Below, one piece after another: positions 27,314 through 36,619 of a DNA stretch of 44,047 bases (position 1 is the first letter of the stretch; every line of letters starts with the position of its first letter). Position numbers and translations under genes: made by a program. Below the pieces are notes generated by a model. That model worked only from the letters and a program-made list of their open reading frames with translations. It was not told the origin of the DNA and made no database searches. The stretch is from an uncultured Altererythrobacter sp. (lineage in GTDB: Bacteria > Pseudomonadota > Alphaproteobacteria > Sphingomonadales > Sphingomonadaceae). Location of the stretch: assembly GCA_946886565.1 (NCBI GenBank), contig CAMPIX010000019.1, positions 1 through 44,047 of the forward strand, read 5' to 3'.

Positions 27314-28605
27314 TGGGGATGCCGCGCATCGGCAGGGTCTTCGGGGCGGTCAACGTCGGATCGTTCCGCATTTCGGCGATGATCATGGGCTTGTCGGAGA
27401 CCGGCGAGATGATCGTGCTCGGCTCGGGCCACCGCGCCAGCCAGGGGATCAAGCGCGGCTACGTCACCGACATGGCCGCGGCGACTTACGCGATCCGCGA
27501 CGCGGTCGAGCGGGCCGAGAAGAACGCCGGAACCAGCGTGTCGAGCGTGTGGATCGGCGCATCGGGCGCGGGGCTCGCGAGCCAGGTCGCCAAGATCGAG
27601 ATCGACATCGGCGGACGGCGGATCGAGGAGGAGGATATCGAGCTGCTGCTCGTCGCCGCGCGCGATTCGATCCAGCCCGACGGCCGTATGGTGCTCCACG
27701 CGCAGCCCGCGCATTACACGCTCGACGGCGCGCACGGCGTCTCCAACCCGCGCGGCCTCCATGCCGAGCGGCTCGGGGTCGACGTCCACGTGATGCTCGC
27801 CGACGGGGCGCCGGTGCGGAACCTGATCGAGGCGGTGCAGAACGCGCACCTCGACGTGGAATCGGTCGTCGCCGCGCCGATCGCCGCCGGCTATTCGTGC
27901 CTCACGCCGGAGGAGCGCGAGCTCGGCACCGCGCTGATCGAGATCGGCGGCGAGGTGACCAACGTCTCGCTCTACGCCGGCGGGATGCTGCTCGGGTTGA
28001 AGGCGATCCCCTTCGGCAGCGCGGACATTACCGATGCGATCGCTTCGAGCTTCGGCATCCGCCGGTTCCAGGCCGAACGGCTCAAGTGCGTCGCAGGCTC
28101 GGCGATTGCGAGCCCGACCGACCACCGCGAGATGATCCCGGTCAACGGCCCCGGAGACGGAAATGGGGACGTGGCGGCCGGGCCGTCCGCGCGCGGGGCC
28201 GACGACAAGAACCGCATCCCGCGCGCCGAGCTCGTTTCGGTGGTGACCGAGCAGCTCGCCAAGCTGACCGACGAAATCGGCAAGGCGCTGAAGGCGATGG
28301 GCTTTTCGGGCTCGCGCGGGAGCCAGGTCGTGCTCACCGGCGGCGGGGCGGAGCTGGCCGGGGTCGCCGAATTCGCACAGGCCGCGCTCGGTCGCCCGGT
28401 CCGTATCGGCAAGCCGCCCGCGCTGCGCGGCTTGCCCGAGGCACATTCCGCCGCAGGATTCGCGACGCTGGCGGGGCTTTGCCTTTACGCCGCGGACGAT
28501 CCGATCGACATCCGCTCGGTCGGCCCGACCTATCAGCCGACGATGCGCTATACCGGGCTCGGGCTGGTCAACCGCTTGGTCCGCGCCGTGCGCGAGTATT
28601 TCTGA
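27313..28605 (+). CDS. ftsA: Division protein FtsA
   Basis: Actin-like membrane tether of FtsZ, 430 residues. It shows VFGAVNVGSFRISAMI (phosphate-1), ALIEIGGEVTNVSLYAGG (phosphate-2) and VVLTGGGAELAG (adenosine loop). The 1C domain lies at about residues 85-165. The C-terminal amphipathic helix GLGLVNRLVRAVREYF is intact. A Gly/Asp-rich insertion of about 20 residues (VNGPGDGNGDVAAG and following, near residue 280) interrupts subdomain 2B. It overlaps ftsQ by one base and is followed by the ftsZ control region. Confidence 0.95.
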   Translation: MGMPRIGRVFGAVNVGSFRISAMIMGLSETGEMIVLGSGHRASQGIKRGYVTDMAAATYAIRDAVERAEKNAGTSVSSVWIGASGAGLASQVAKIEIDIGGRRIEEEDIELLLVAARDSIQPDGRMVLHAQPAHYTLDGAHGVSNPRGLHAERLGVDVHVMLADGAPVRNLIEAVQNAHLDVESVVAAPIAAGYSCLTPEERELGTALIEIGGEVTNVSLYAGGMLLGLKAIPFGSADITDAIASSFGIRRFQAERLKCVAGSAIASPTDHREMIPVNGPGDGNGDVAAGPSARGADDKNRIPRAELVSVVTEQLAKLTDEIGKALKAMGFSGSRGSQVVLTGGGAELAGVAEFAQAALGRPVRIGKPPALRGLPEAHSAAGFATLAGLCLYAADDPIDIRSVGPTYQPTMRYTGLGLVNRLVRAVREYF

Positions 28606-28628
28606 TGAACTGCCGGGCGGTTAACCAC

Positions 28629-28637
28629 TGTGGATAA
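28629..28637 (-). promoter_or_regulatory. Perfect DnaA box upstream of ftsZ
   Basis: The minus strand reads TTATCCACA, a perfect match to the high-affinity DnaA box TTATNCACA, in the 122-bp ftsA-ftsZ gap about 90 bp before the ftsZ ATG. A palindrome GGTTAACC (28619-28626) stands just upstream. DnaA activates ftsZ in Caulobacter, so the site is likely functional. Confidence 0.6.
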
Positions 28638-28660
28638 GCGATTGCGCCCTATGCAACGGC

Positions 28661-28665
28661 GATTC
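28661..28665. promoter_or_regulatory. GANTC methylation site in the ftsZ control region
   Basis: GATTC is the target of the cell-cycle methylase CcrM of alphaproteobacteria; such sites mark GcrA/CcrM-controlled promoters, ftsZ among them in Caulobacter. It lies 24 bp past the DnaA box. A single 5-bp match is weak alone. Confidence 0.4.
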
Positions 28666-28727
28666 GCTTTGTGCCAGACTGTGTGGTCAGACGCCTACGC
28701 GCATACCATCCCTTGGAGCGACACCCC

Positions 28728-30392
28728 ATGAGTATCAATATCGGTCCTGCTGCATCCGACGACCTGCGGCCCCGCATCGCCGTGATCGGCGTCGGCGGCG
28801 CGGGCGGCAACGCCATCGCGAACATGATGGCGGCCCAGATCGAAGGCGTCGAATTCATCGTCGCCAACACCGATGCGCAGGCGCTCGCCAATTCTTCCGC
28901 TCCGACCCGCATCCAGCTCGGCCCCGACATCACCGGCGGGCTCGGCGCGGGCGCACGGGCCGAAGTCGGCAAGGCGGCCGCAGAAGAAACCGTGAGCGAG
29001 ATCGAGGAAGCGCTCGACAACGCCAACATGTGCTTCATCGCCGCTGGCATGGGTGGCGGCACCGGCACCGGTGCCGCGCCGGTGATCGCCGAGGTCGCCC
29101 GGCGCAAGGGCGTGCTGACGGTGGGCGTGGTGACCAAGCCGTTCCTGTTCGAGGGCACGCGCCGCATGCGCGCGGCTGAATCGGGTATCGTCGAGCTGCA
29201 GAAGCACGTCGATACGCTGATCGTCATCCCCAACCAGAACCTGTTCCTGATCGCCAAGGCCGAGACGACCTTCAAGGAGGCGTTCCAGCTCGCCGACGAG
29301 GTGCTGCAGCAGGGCGTTCGCTCGATCACCGACCTGATGGTCATGCCGGGCCTCATCAACCTCGACTTTGCCGACATCGAATCGGTGATGCAGGAAGCGG
29401 GCAAGGCGATGATGGGCACCGGCGAGGGCGAGGGCGAGAACCGCGCGCTCGAGGCCGCCGAGCGCGCGATCGCCAATCCGCTGCTCGAAGGGGTGTCGAT
29501 GCAGGGCGCCAAGGGCGTCATCATCTCGATCATCGGCGGCGAGGATATGAAGCTGCTCGAGGTGGACGAGGCGGCGAACCACATCCGCGAGCTTGTGGAC
29601 GAGGATGCGAACATCATCTGGGGCTCGGCGTTCAACCCCGACCTCGAAGGCAAGATCCGCGTCTCGGTGGTTGCCACCGGGATCGACGCAAGCGTTGACG
29701 GCTCCGCCCACGAACCCCGCGCACCGTCGTTCTCGAGCAGCCGCGCACCCAAGCGTCCGGTGCTCGAGCTGCCGAGCGAAGACGAATACGATGAAGACGA
29801 TGGGCAGACGCTCGGACCGCTCGAGCCTCCCGAGACTCCGGCTCCCGCCTATGCGGCGGACTACGTCGACGAAAGCGCGGAAGACGAAAGCGATGTCGAC
29901 GGCATCGTCGATCCGCTTGCGGGCCTGCGAAGCGAGATCGACGAGGCGCGCGATTCCGCGGCGGATGACGAAGGCGTCGTCGAACCTGCGGACGATTCGG
30001 ACCACGGTGTGGTCGGTTCGGGTGGCGGTTTCGCCGCGCCTGGCGAGAGCGAGCCGGTCGACGAGCGTCCGCGCAAGGAGCCGCTCGACCTTACGGCGGA
30101 AGCACCCGCCGAGCCGGCGAGGCAGGACGAACTTCTGCTCGACGCCGACCGGCTCGCAGAGGAGGATCAGCCGATCCAGCCGCGCGTCGGCATGGGCCGG
30201 CGCCGGGGGCTTGTCTCGGGCGACGAAAGCGGCTCGAGCGGCGGCTCGACGCTGTTCGAGCGCATGGCCAACCTCTCGCGCGGCTCCGACAAGGGTGGCA
30301 GGAACCCCGCGCCGGTCGAGGACGAGGACGACGATGATGATAGCGGATCGCTCAACATCCCGCGCTTCCTTGGCCGCCAGAACAACCAGTGA
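28728..30392 (+). CDS. ftsZ: Cell division GTPase FtsZ
   Basis: Tubulin-like GTPase that forms the Z ring. The 554 residues comprise a globular core (about 1-322) with the tubulin signature GGGTGTG at 109-115 and the T7 loop NLDFADIE at 211-218, a very acidic disordered linker of about 215 residues (323-540) and the C-terminal peptide [13 protein letters not shown] that binds FtsA. The linker is far longer than in E. coli and in the upper range for alphaproteobacteria. The ATG at 28728 follows GGAG by about 10 nt. It has its own regulatory gap. Confidence 0.97.
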   Translation: MSINIGPAASDDLRPRIAVIGVGGAGGNAIANMMAAQIEGVEFIVANTDAQALANSSAPTRIQLGPDITGGLGAGARAEVGKAAAEETVSEIEEALDNANMCFIAAGMGGGTGTGAAPVIAEVARRKGVLTVGVVTKPFLFEGTRRMRAAESGIVELQKHVDTLIVIPNQNLFLIAKAETTFKEAFQLADEVLQQGVRSITDLMVMPGLINLDFADIESVMQEAGKAMMGTGEGEGENRALEAAERAIANPLLEGVSMQGAKGVIISIIGGEDMKLLEVDEAANHIRELVDEDANIIWGSAFNPDLEGKIRVSVVATGIDASVDGSAHEPRAPSFSSSRAPKRPVLELPSEDEYDEDDGQTLGPLEPPETPAPAYAADYVDESAEDESDVDGIVDPLAGLRSEIDEARDSAADDEGVVEPADDSDHGVVGSGGGFAAPGESEPVDERPRKEPLDLTAEAPAEPARQDELLLDADRLAEEDQPIQPRVGMGRRRGLVSGDESGSSGGSTLFERMANLSRGSDKGGRNPAPVEDEDDDDDSGSLNIPRFLGRQNNQ

Positions 30393-30426
30393 GGCCACGC
30401 TCGGCCATCGTTATACAACGGTTCAG

Positions 30427-30470
30427 CCGCCCCCTGCGATAAGCGCCCTATGAAGGCGACGCAGGGGCGG
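30427..30470 (+). promoter_or_regulatory. Long hairpin spanning the first start codon of the SPOR gene
   Basis: Outer arms CCGCCCCCTGCG (30427-30438) and CGCAGGGGCGG (30460-30470) pair with one bulge; inner arms CGCC (30444-30447) and GGCG (30455-30458) extend the stem. The ATG at 30450 lies in the 7-nt apical loop. No T tract follows, so it is not a standard terminator. Confidence 0.45.
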
Positions 30471-32171
30471 TTATGGCCGGCCGCCATCGCTATGCGACGA
30501 ATATCCGGCCCCATTCTTTTTGCCACGAGCGCGATTGCTGCGCTCGCTTCGGCTGCTCCCGCTGCCGCGCAGAGCGGCGATGCGGTTTCGCGCGCGGTTG
30601 TCCAGCCGCTGCCGCCTCCCGGCGTCGACGATCTGAACGACGCGCTGCGGCGGTTGGCGCGCAATTCGGCCGATCTCGACGCGCTGATCGATGCCGGCAA
30701 CGCCTCCCTCGACCTCAACGATGTCGCAGCCGCGATCGGTTTCTTCGGCCGCGCGCAGGAGCTTTCACCCGGCAATCCGCGGGTGAAGCTCGGCCTGGCC
30801 GGAGCCTATGTCCGTTCCGAGCGGCCGATCGACGCGCTGCGGCTGTTCGAAGAAGCCGAACGCGGCGGCGTCTCGACCACCGAATTCGCCAGCGCACGCG
30901 GGCTGGCCTACGATCTGGTCGGCGACAATGCGGCGGCGCAAGCGCAATACCGTGTCGCGCTCGCCGCCGAGCAGGATCCCGAAACGGTCCGCCGCCTTGC
31001 GCTGAGCCAGGCGATCGCGGGCGACCGCGAGGCGTTCGAGAAGACGCTCTATCCCCAGCTTGCCGACGAGAATTTTGCCGGGTTCCGCGCGCGCGCTTTC
31101 GGGCTCGCGATCCTGGGCGATGAGGACGAGGCGGTGGCCATCGCCGAAGCGGTGATGCCCGCCGAACTCTCGGCGCGGATCTCGCCCTATCTGCGTTATA
31201 TGGTGCGGCTGACCAAGGCGCAGCAGGCCGCGGCGGTCAACCTCGGCATATTTCCGCGCGCAGCGCAAATCGGCCGCGACGATCCGCGGATCGCGCAATA
31301 TACCGCCAGCACTTCCGCTGCACCGGCCGCCGGCCAGCGGCTCGCGCCGGCGGGGGAGCCGTTCGGCTCGCGCGAAACCGAGGACAGCGAAGCGCAGCGC
31401 CGCCGGCCCGACCGCGCATTCAGCTCGGTCGACAACGCCGCCAGCGCGCGCGAGGCGTTGCCCCCAGGCTTCGCGCCGACGAATGCGCCGCCGCAGGAGG
31501 CGGTCCCCGTCGTATCGCAGCCGGTCGTGCAGCAAATTCCGGCGTCCACACCCGCTCCGGCGGTGGCGCGAGCAACCGATACGGCCTCGGGCGAACTTCC
31601 GCCTGCTGCCTCGGCGGGCGAGCAGCCGACTCGCATCGTGTTGAACGAGGTCGCCACGCCTGCCGCGCCCGCGCCCGCGCCCGGTTTCGATCTCGGATCG
31701 GTGCCGGCGAGCCAGCCCGCATCCGCACCCGCCGCCCCGCAGCCCGAACCCGAGCCGACCAGCGTCGCGGACGCCTTTGCCGGCTTCACGCTCTCACCCT
31801 CCGCTCCGTTCGCCGCGTCGAACGGAGCGGTCGACATCACCGAGATCGAGCCGCCGCGAGAAGTCGAGCAAAAGCCGCCGCCGGAACCCGAGCCGCCCGC
31901 CCATCCCAGCCGCGTCTGGGTTCAGGTCGCGACCGGCAAGGATGTCGAAGCGTTCAAGTGGGACTGGCGCCGAATCAGCCGCAAAGCGCCCGAGGTGCTT
32001 GGCGATTTCGAGCCGATGACCACACCGTGGGTCGAAGCGAACCGGCTGCTCGCCGGCCCGTTCAAGAGCGAGAAGGCCGCGGACGAGGCAGTGTCGAAGC
32101 TGCGCGATCTGGACATCGACAGCTTTACCTTCACGAGCGAGGAAGGGCAGGAAATCCTCCCTCTCGACTGA
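30450..32171 (+). CDS. TPR and SPOR-domain envelope protein
   Basis: 573 residues: a signal peptide ending ASAAPAAAQ, TPR-like helical repeats at about residues 60-280 (for example LDALIDAGNASLDLNDVAAAIGFF), a long Pro/Ala/Glu-rich linker, and a C-terminal SPOR domain (about 490-573, starting RVWVQVATGKD). SPOR domains bind denuded glycan strands at the septum, which fits the place just after ftsZ. The internal ATG at 30492 gives a more normal signal peptide (MRRISGPILFATSAIAAL); neither start has a clear Shine-Dalgarno sequence. The linker holds VVSQPVVQ, found twice in the lipoprotein at 33806. Confidence 0.85.
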   Translation: MKATQGRLWPAAIAMRRISGPILFATSAIAALASAAPAAAQSGDAVSRAVVQPLPPPGVDDLNDALRRLARNSADLDALIDAGNASLDLNDVAAAIGFFGRAQELSPGNPRVKLGLAGAYVRSERPIDALRLFEEAERGGVSTTEFASARGLAYDLVGDNAAAQAQYRVALAAEQDPETVRRLALSQAIAGDREAFEKTLYPQLADENFAGFRARAFGLAILGDEDEAVAIAEAVMPAELSARISPYLRYMVRLTKAQQAAAVNLGIFPRAAQIGRDDPRIAQYTASTSAAPAAGQRLAPAGEPFGSRETEDSEAQRRRPDRAFSSVDNAASAREALPPGFAPTNAPPQEAVPVVSQPVVQQIPASTPAPAVARATDTASGELPPAASAGEQPTRIVLNEVATPAAPAPAPGFDLGSVPASQPASAPAAPQPEPEPTSVADAFAGFTLSPSAPFAASNGAVDITEIEPPREVEQKPPPEPEPPAHPSRVWVQVATGKDVEAFKWDWRRISRKAPEVLGDFEPMTTPWVEANRLLAGPFKSEKAADEAVSKLRDLDIDSFTFTSEEGQEILPLD

Positions 32172-32306
32172 TCCGCCCGGCTCGTTTTGCACAACCTTTG
32201 AACAGTCTTGTGCGGTTCTCCCCAGCAGGATCGCGCCTGCCGATTGCCACGGTGCCCCGCCAGGCTGCATCGACCGCATCGCAAAGATTGAACGGGACGT
32301 AACCAA

Positions 32307-32813
32307 ATGAGAACGGGCGGCAACGGCATTCTGGAAAGCGACGACGCGGCGCCCGTAGACATGCTCGCGGCGCTGTTCGAGGCGCGGGGCTGGCCCTGCA
32401 AATCGTTATCCGAGGAGGAGATTCTCGGCGAGATTCAGGGAAGTTGGGCCAAGTACCAGCTACGCGGCATCTGGCGGCAGGAGGATCATGTGCTCCAGCT
32501 CCTCGCGCTGCCCGACATCCGCGTCGCGCGCGACAAGATGGCGGACGCCTACGAGTTGCTCGCGCTGGTCAACGAGCAGATGTGGCTCGGCCATTTCGAC
32601 ATCTGGTCGCAGGGCAACGTGCTCGTTTATCGGCACGGGCTCATGCTCGGCGACGACGGACTGCTGAGCCTGGATCAGGCGCAGGCGCTGGTCGAGATCG
32701 CGATCGACGAATGCGACCGCTTCTATCCCGCTTTCCAGTTCGTGCTGTGGAGCGACAGGAAACCGCGCGAGGCGCTGGCGAGCGCGCTCGTCGACGCCGC
32801 GGGCGAGGCTTAG
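32307..32813 (+). CDS. YbjN-domain protein
   Basis: 168-residue soluble protein resembling the YbjN family (putative type III secretion chaperone-like fold). Family-typical stretches are DMLAALFEARGWPCKSLSEEE, VARDKMADAYELLALVNEQMW and LGHFDIWSQGNVLVYRHGL. It has no signal peptide or membrane span. The biochemical role of the family is not settled; E. coli YbjN affects motility and stress traits. GGGAC lies about 8 nt before the ATG. It stands alone between the SPOR gene and the Bax-inhibitor gene. Confidence 0.8.
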   Translation: MRTGGNGILESDDAAPVDMLAALFEARGWPCKSLSEEEILGEIQGSWAKYQLRGIWRQEDHVLQLLALPDIRVARDKMADAYELLALVNEQMWLGHFDIWSQGNVLVYRHGLMLGDDGLLSLDQAQALVEIAIDECDRFYPAFQFVLWSDRKPREALASALVDAAGEA

Positions 32814-32832
32814 CACCGCCGACCGCTTTCCC

Positions 32833-32861
32833 TTGAAAACGAAGCGCGAACGGGCGATATT
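32833..32861 (+). promoter_or_regulatory. Sigma-70-type promoter of the Bax-inhibitor family gene
   Basis: TTGAAA, a 17-nt spacer and GATATT: five of six and four of six matches to consensus. The expected start is near 32868, giving a leader of about 45 nt that contains GGAGAG at 32898-32903. Confidence 0.5.
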
Positions 32862-32912
32862 GTTTTCCGACCCGGCGGCTATTCCGCGGCCGGCAACGGA
32901 GAGTTGAAAACA

Positions 32913-33656
32913 ATGGCTGATTGGAACGAACCCCGCCGGTCTCAGACGGGATTCGGCGCATCGCCCAGCTATCGCGGCGAAGTCGCCACCGGCGAGACCT
33001 TCGACGCGGGCCTCCGGCAGCACATGCTGTCGATCTACAACTACATGACCTCGGGCGTTCTGCTGACCGGCATCGTCGCCGCGCTGACCGCCAGCTCGGG
33101 CCTCGCAGCGCAGATGATGGGCAGCCCGCTGATGTGGCTGGTCATCCTATCGCCGCTCGCGATCGTGTTCGCGATGAGCTACGGCGCGAACAAGTTCAGC
33201 AAGACCACGCTCCAGGCGATGTTCTGGGGCTTCGCGATCCTGATGGGCCTGTCGCTGTCGACGATCTTCCTCGTCTATACCGGCGGCTCGATCGCGGCGA
33301 CGTTCTTCGCCACCTCGGCGGCTTTCGCCGGTCTGAGCCTGTTCGGCTACACCACCAAGAAGGACCTCAGCGGCTGGGGCAGCTTCCTGATCATGGGCGT
33401 GATCGGCCTGCTGGTGGCCATGGTAATCAATCTGTTCCTCCAGTCGCCCGCGCTGATGTATGCGATCAGCTTCATCGGCGTGCTGATCTTCGCAGGCCTC
33501 ACCGCCTATGATACGCAGCGATTGAAGGCGCAATATCAGTACGTTCGCGGAACCGAGTTCGCCGGCAAGGCGGTCGTGCTCGGCGCACTCACGCTGTACC
33601 TGGACTTCATCAACATGTTCCAGTTCCTGCTCGCCTTCATGGGCAGCCGCGAATAG
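32913..33656 (+). CDS. Bax inhibitor-1 / YccA family membrane protein
   Basis: 247 residues with seven hydrophobic segments, the family topology. GLRQHMLSIYNYMTSGVLLTG opens the first span; the last part FAGLTAYDTQRLKAQY holds the conserved Asp of the BI-1 pore and ALTLYLDFINMFQFLLAFMGSRE is the family C-terminus. Related proteins are pH-gated calcium leak channels or, in YccA, modulators of the FtsH protease. GGAGAG lies 9 nt before the ATG at 32913. A strong terminator follows. Confidence 0.93.
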   Translation: MADWNEPRRSQTGFGASPSYRGEVATGETFDAGLRQHMLSIYNYMTSGVLLTGIVAALTASSGLAAQMMGSPLMWLVILSPLAIVFAMSYGANKFSKTTLQAMFWGFAILMGLSLSTIFLVYTGGSIAATFFATSAAFAGLSLFGYTTKKDLSGWGSFLIMGVIGLLVAMVINLFLQSPALMYAISFIGVLIFAGLTAYDTQRLKAQYQYVRGTEFAGKAVVLGALTLYLDFINMFQFLLAFMGSRE

Positions 33657-33681
33657 TCGCACACACGACTCGCTTCATCGT

Positions 33682-33717
33682 GCCCGGGGCGCCCAGCGCG
33701 CCTCGGGCATTTTCTTT
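33682..33717 (+). terminator. Rho-independent terminator
   Basis: An 11-bp stem GCCCGGGGCGC / GCGCCTCGGGC (one G-T pair, loop CCAGC) followed by ATTTTCTTT. It stands 26 bp after the Bax-inhibitor gene stop and is the clearest intrinsic terminator in the window. Confidence 0.85.
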
Positions 33718-33805
33718 GTGCTCTCCAGCGGTTAGAGATCGCGCTTCAGGCTAGCGTAAGGCGGGATGGGGAATCCTGCACGCTGGCAAAGGAGGGTGCA
33801 AGGTG

Positions 33806-34921
33806 ATGTTCGGACTGACCACGGGTCGGATCAAGTTGCTGGCCGTCGCCGGCGGTATGGCGATGCTGGCCGGATGCGCCACCCCGCCGCCGCCACCTCC
33901 GCCTCCGCCGCCGCCTCCGCCGCCGGTGGTCAAGATCACGCCGCCGCGTCCGGCCCCGCCGAACAATGCGGCTCCGTCGATGTATATTCCGCCAGTCGGA
34001 GCGGACGGTATTCGCCGTACCGTAAATTACGGGATCTCAACCGCGCAGACGACATGGAACCTGCGATCGGCGCTCAACGTCGCGGCGCTCAATTGCCTCG
34101 ATGCGGAACACGCGGACATCTTGCCAGCCTATTCGTCGCTGCTCGAGCGCAATGAGAAGAAGCTCAGCCAGACCAATCGTACGCTGCTCGAGGAATTTCG
34201 CGCCAACTACGGTGGGGCGGAAGGGCAATCGAGCTACGACAGCTACATGACGCAGGTGTATAACTACTTCGCGCTGCCGCCCGCGCTGGACGACTTCTGC
34301 GATGCCTCGCAGGTCGTCGCGCGCGAATCGCTGCTGATCGGCCCCGAAAACCTCGACAGCTTCGCGATGCGCAGCCTGCCTACGATCGAGGCGGCGTTCG
34401 AGAGCTTTTTCAGCTCCTTCGAGCGATACCGGACGCTGCTCGCCGCCTGGAACGCCGAGTACGATCCGCAATGGCAGGCGGCCGCCCTGGTGGCGCCGGG
34501 GCAGATCCTGACGGCAGCGCAGCAGTCGCCCGTGATCGGCGCGACCTCTGCGCAGACGGTGCAGGCGATCCCGACGTTCGATCCCTCGCCCAGCGTGGCC
34601 GCGCAGCAAGCCGCAGTACCGCCCGCCGTCACGTTGCCTGCCACGCAAGACCCTGCCGCGCAGGTTGTCTCGCAGCCCGTGGTGCAGGGTCAGGCGAGCG
34701 GGGAGTCCGGGACGCAGGCGATCACATTGCCGGGTTCCGAGGAGCCGGCGCAGGTCGTTTCGCAGCCAGTCGTCCAGGGGCAAGCGAGTGCGCAGCCCGG
34801 CTTCGGCAATACGCTGACCGTGCCCCCCACCGAACCTGAGGCGGAAGAAGCGACCACGATCGTGCTCACGCCGCAGCCGGAGGACGGAGCACCCGTCGAG
34901 GACGAAAACGGCGGCGAGTGA
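33806..34921 (+). CDS. Polyproline lipoprotein of unknown function
   Basis: About 371 residues. The signal peptide ends in the lipobox LAGC, then comes a run of 14 prolines, a helical domain (about residues 70-235, no recognised family) and a Gln/Val/Pro-rich tail with two tandem 30-residue repeats, each starting [20 protein letters not shown] lies 9 nt before this ATG; a GTG at 33803 is the other possible start. The octapeptide VVSQPVVQ also occurs in the SPOR protein at 30450. Synonymous codons differ between copies. Probably an outer-membrane or periplasmic envelope protein; the proline run should need EF-P for translation. Confidence 0.75.
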   Translation: MFGLTTGRIKLLAVAGGMAMLAGCATPPPPPPPPPPPPPPVVKITPPRPAPPNNAAPSMYIPPVGADGIRRTVNYGISTAQTTWNLRSALNVAALNCLDAEHADILPAYSSLLERNEKKLSQTNRTLLEEFRANYGGAEGQSSYDSYMTQVYNYFALPPALDDFCDASQVVARESLLIGPENLDSFAMRSLPTIEAAFESFFSSFERYRTLLAAWNAEYDPQWQAAALVAPGQILTAAQQSPVIGATSAQTVQAIPTFDPSPSVAAQQAAVPPAVTLPATQDPAAQVVSQPVVQGQASGESGTQAITLPGSEEPAQVVSQPVVQGQASAQPGFGNTLTVPPTEPEAEEATTIVLTPQPEDGAPVEDENGGE

Positions 34922-35013
34922 CGACGGGCGAATTTACCCTTTGCAGCGGCTGGCGCATTCGCTAAGGGCCGCGCTCGCCGAGCGGCGCGGCCGCTTCGCG
35001 ACAGACCTGGAAC

Positions 35014-35089
<76 letters not shown>

Positions 35090-35112
35090 GGTTTTGATTT
35101 TCAATCAAAACC
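35090..35112. repeat. Perfect hairpin directly after tRNA-Ala
   Basis: GGTTTTGATT-TTC-AATCAAAACC has ten perfect pairs and begins at the base after the tRNA CCA. No T tract follows on either strand, so it may act as an RNA processing or 3'-end signal rather than a classical terminator. Confidence 0.6.
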
Positions 35113-36487
<1,375 letters not shown>

Positions 36488-36501
36488 CATTCCAACCAGT
36501 C

Positions 36502-36590
36502 CGTCACTCCCGCGCAGGCGGGGGTCCAGCTAGCTTTTCGGCCAAGGTGCAACAGAAGTGAGCTGGATCCCCGCCTGCGCGGGGATGACG
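36502..36590 (+). repeat. Palindromic intergenic repeat, family C
   Basis: Two 30-bp arms (36502-36531 and 36561-36590) are inverted copies at 27 of 30 positions, with core CCCGCGCAGGCGGG on the left and CCCCGCCTGCGCGGGG on the right, separated by 29 bp. This core type is widespread in alphaproteobacterial genomes. It sits between obgE and proB, and its right end overlaps the predicted -35 of proB. Confidence 0.85.
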
Positions 36591-36613
36591 GGGAAATGAG
36601 GCTGGGCTAAGCG
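36585..36613 (+). promoter_or_regulatory. Predicted promoter of proB
   Basis: ATGACG (36585-36590), a 17-nt spacer and TAAGCG (36608-36613), with the -10 element 12 nt before the proB ATG and no Shine-Dalgarno sequence. The -35 is the last six bases of the family C repeat. Confidence 0.4.
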
Positions 36614-36619
36614 CCGCCA

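Noticed and set aside
28608..28622. Hairpin AACTGC-CGG-GCGGTT after ftsA as a terminator
   Set aside because: The stem is only 6 bp with one G-T pair and no T tract follows; ftsZ is probably also reached by read-through.
32189..32213. Inverted repeat GCACAA-N13-TTGTGC before the YbjN-like gene
   Set aside because: The half-sites are only 6 bp with a long spacer; expected by chance at this length and no promoter was found beside it.
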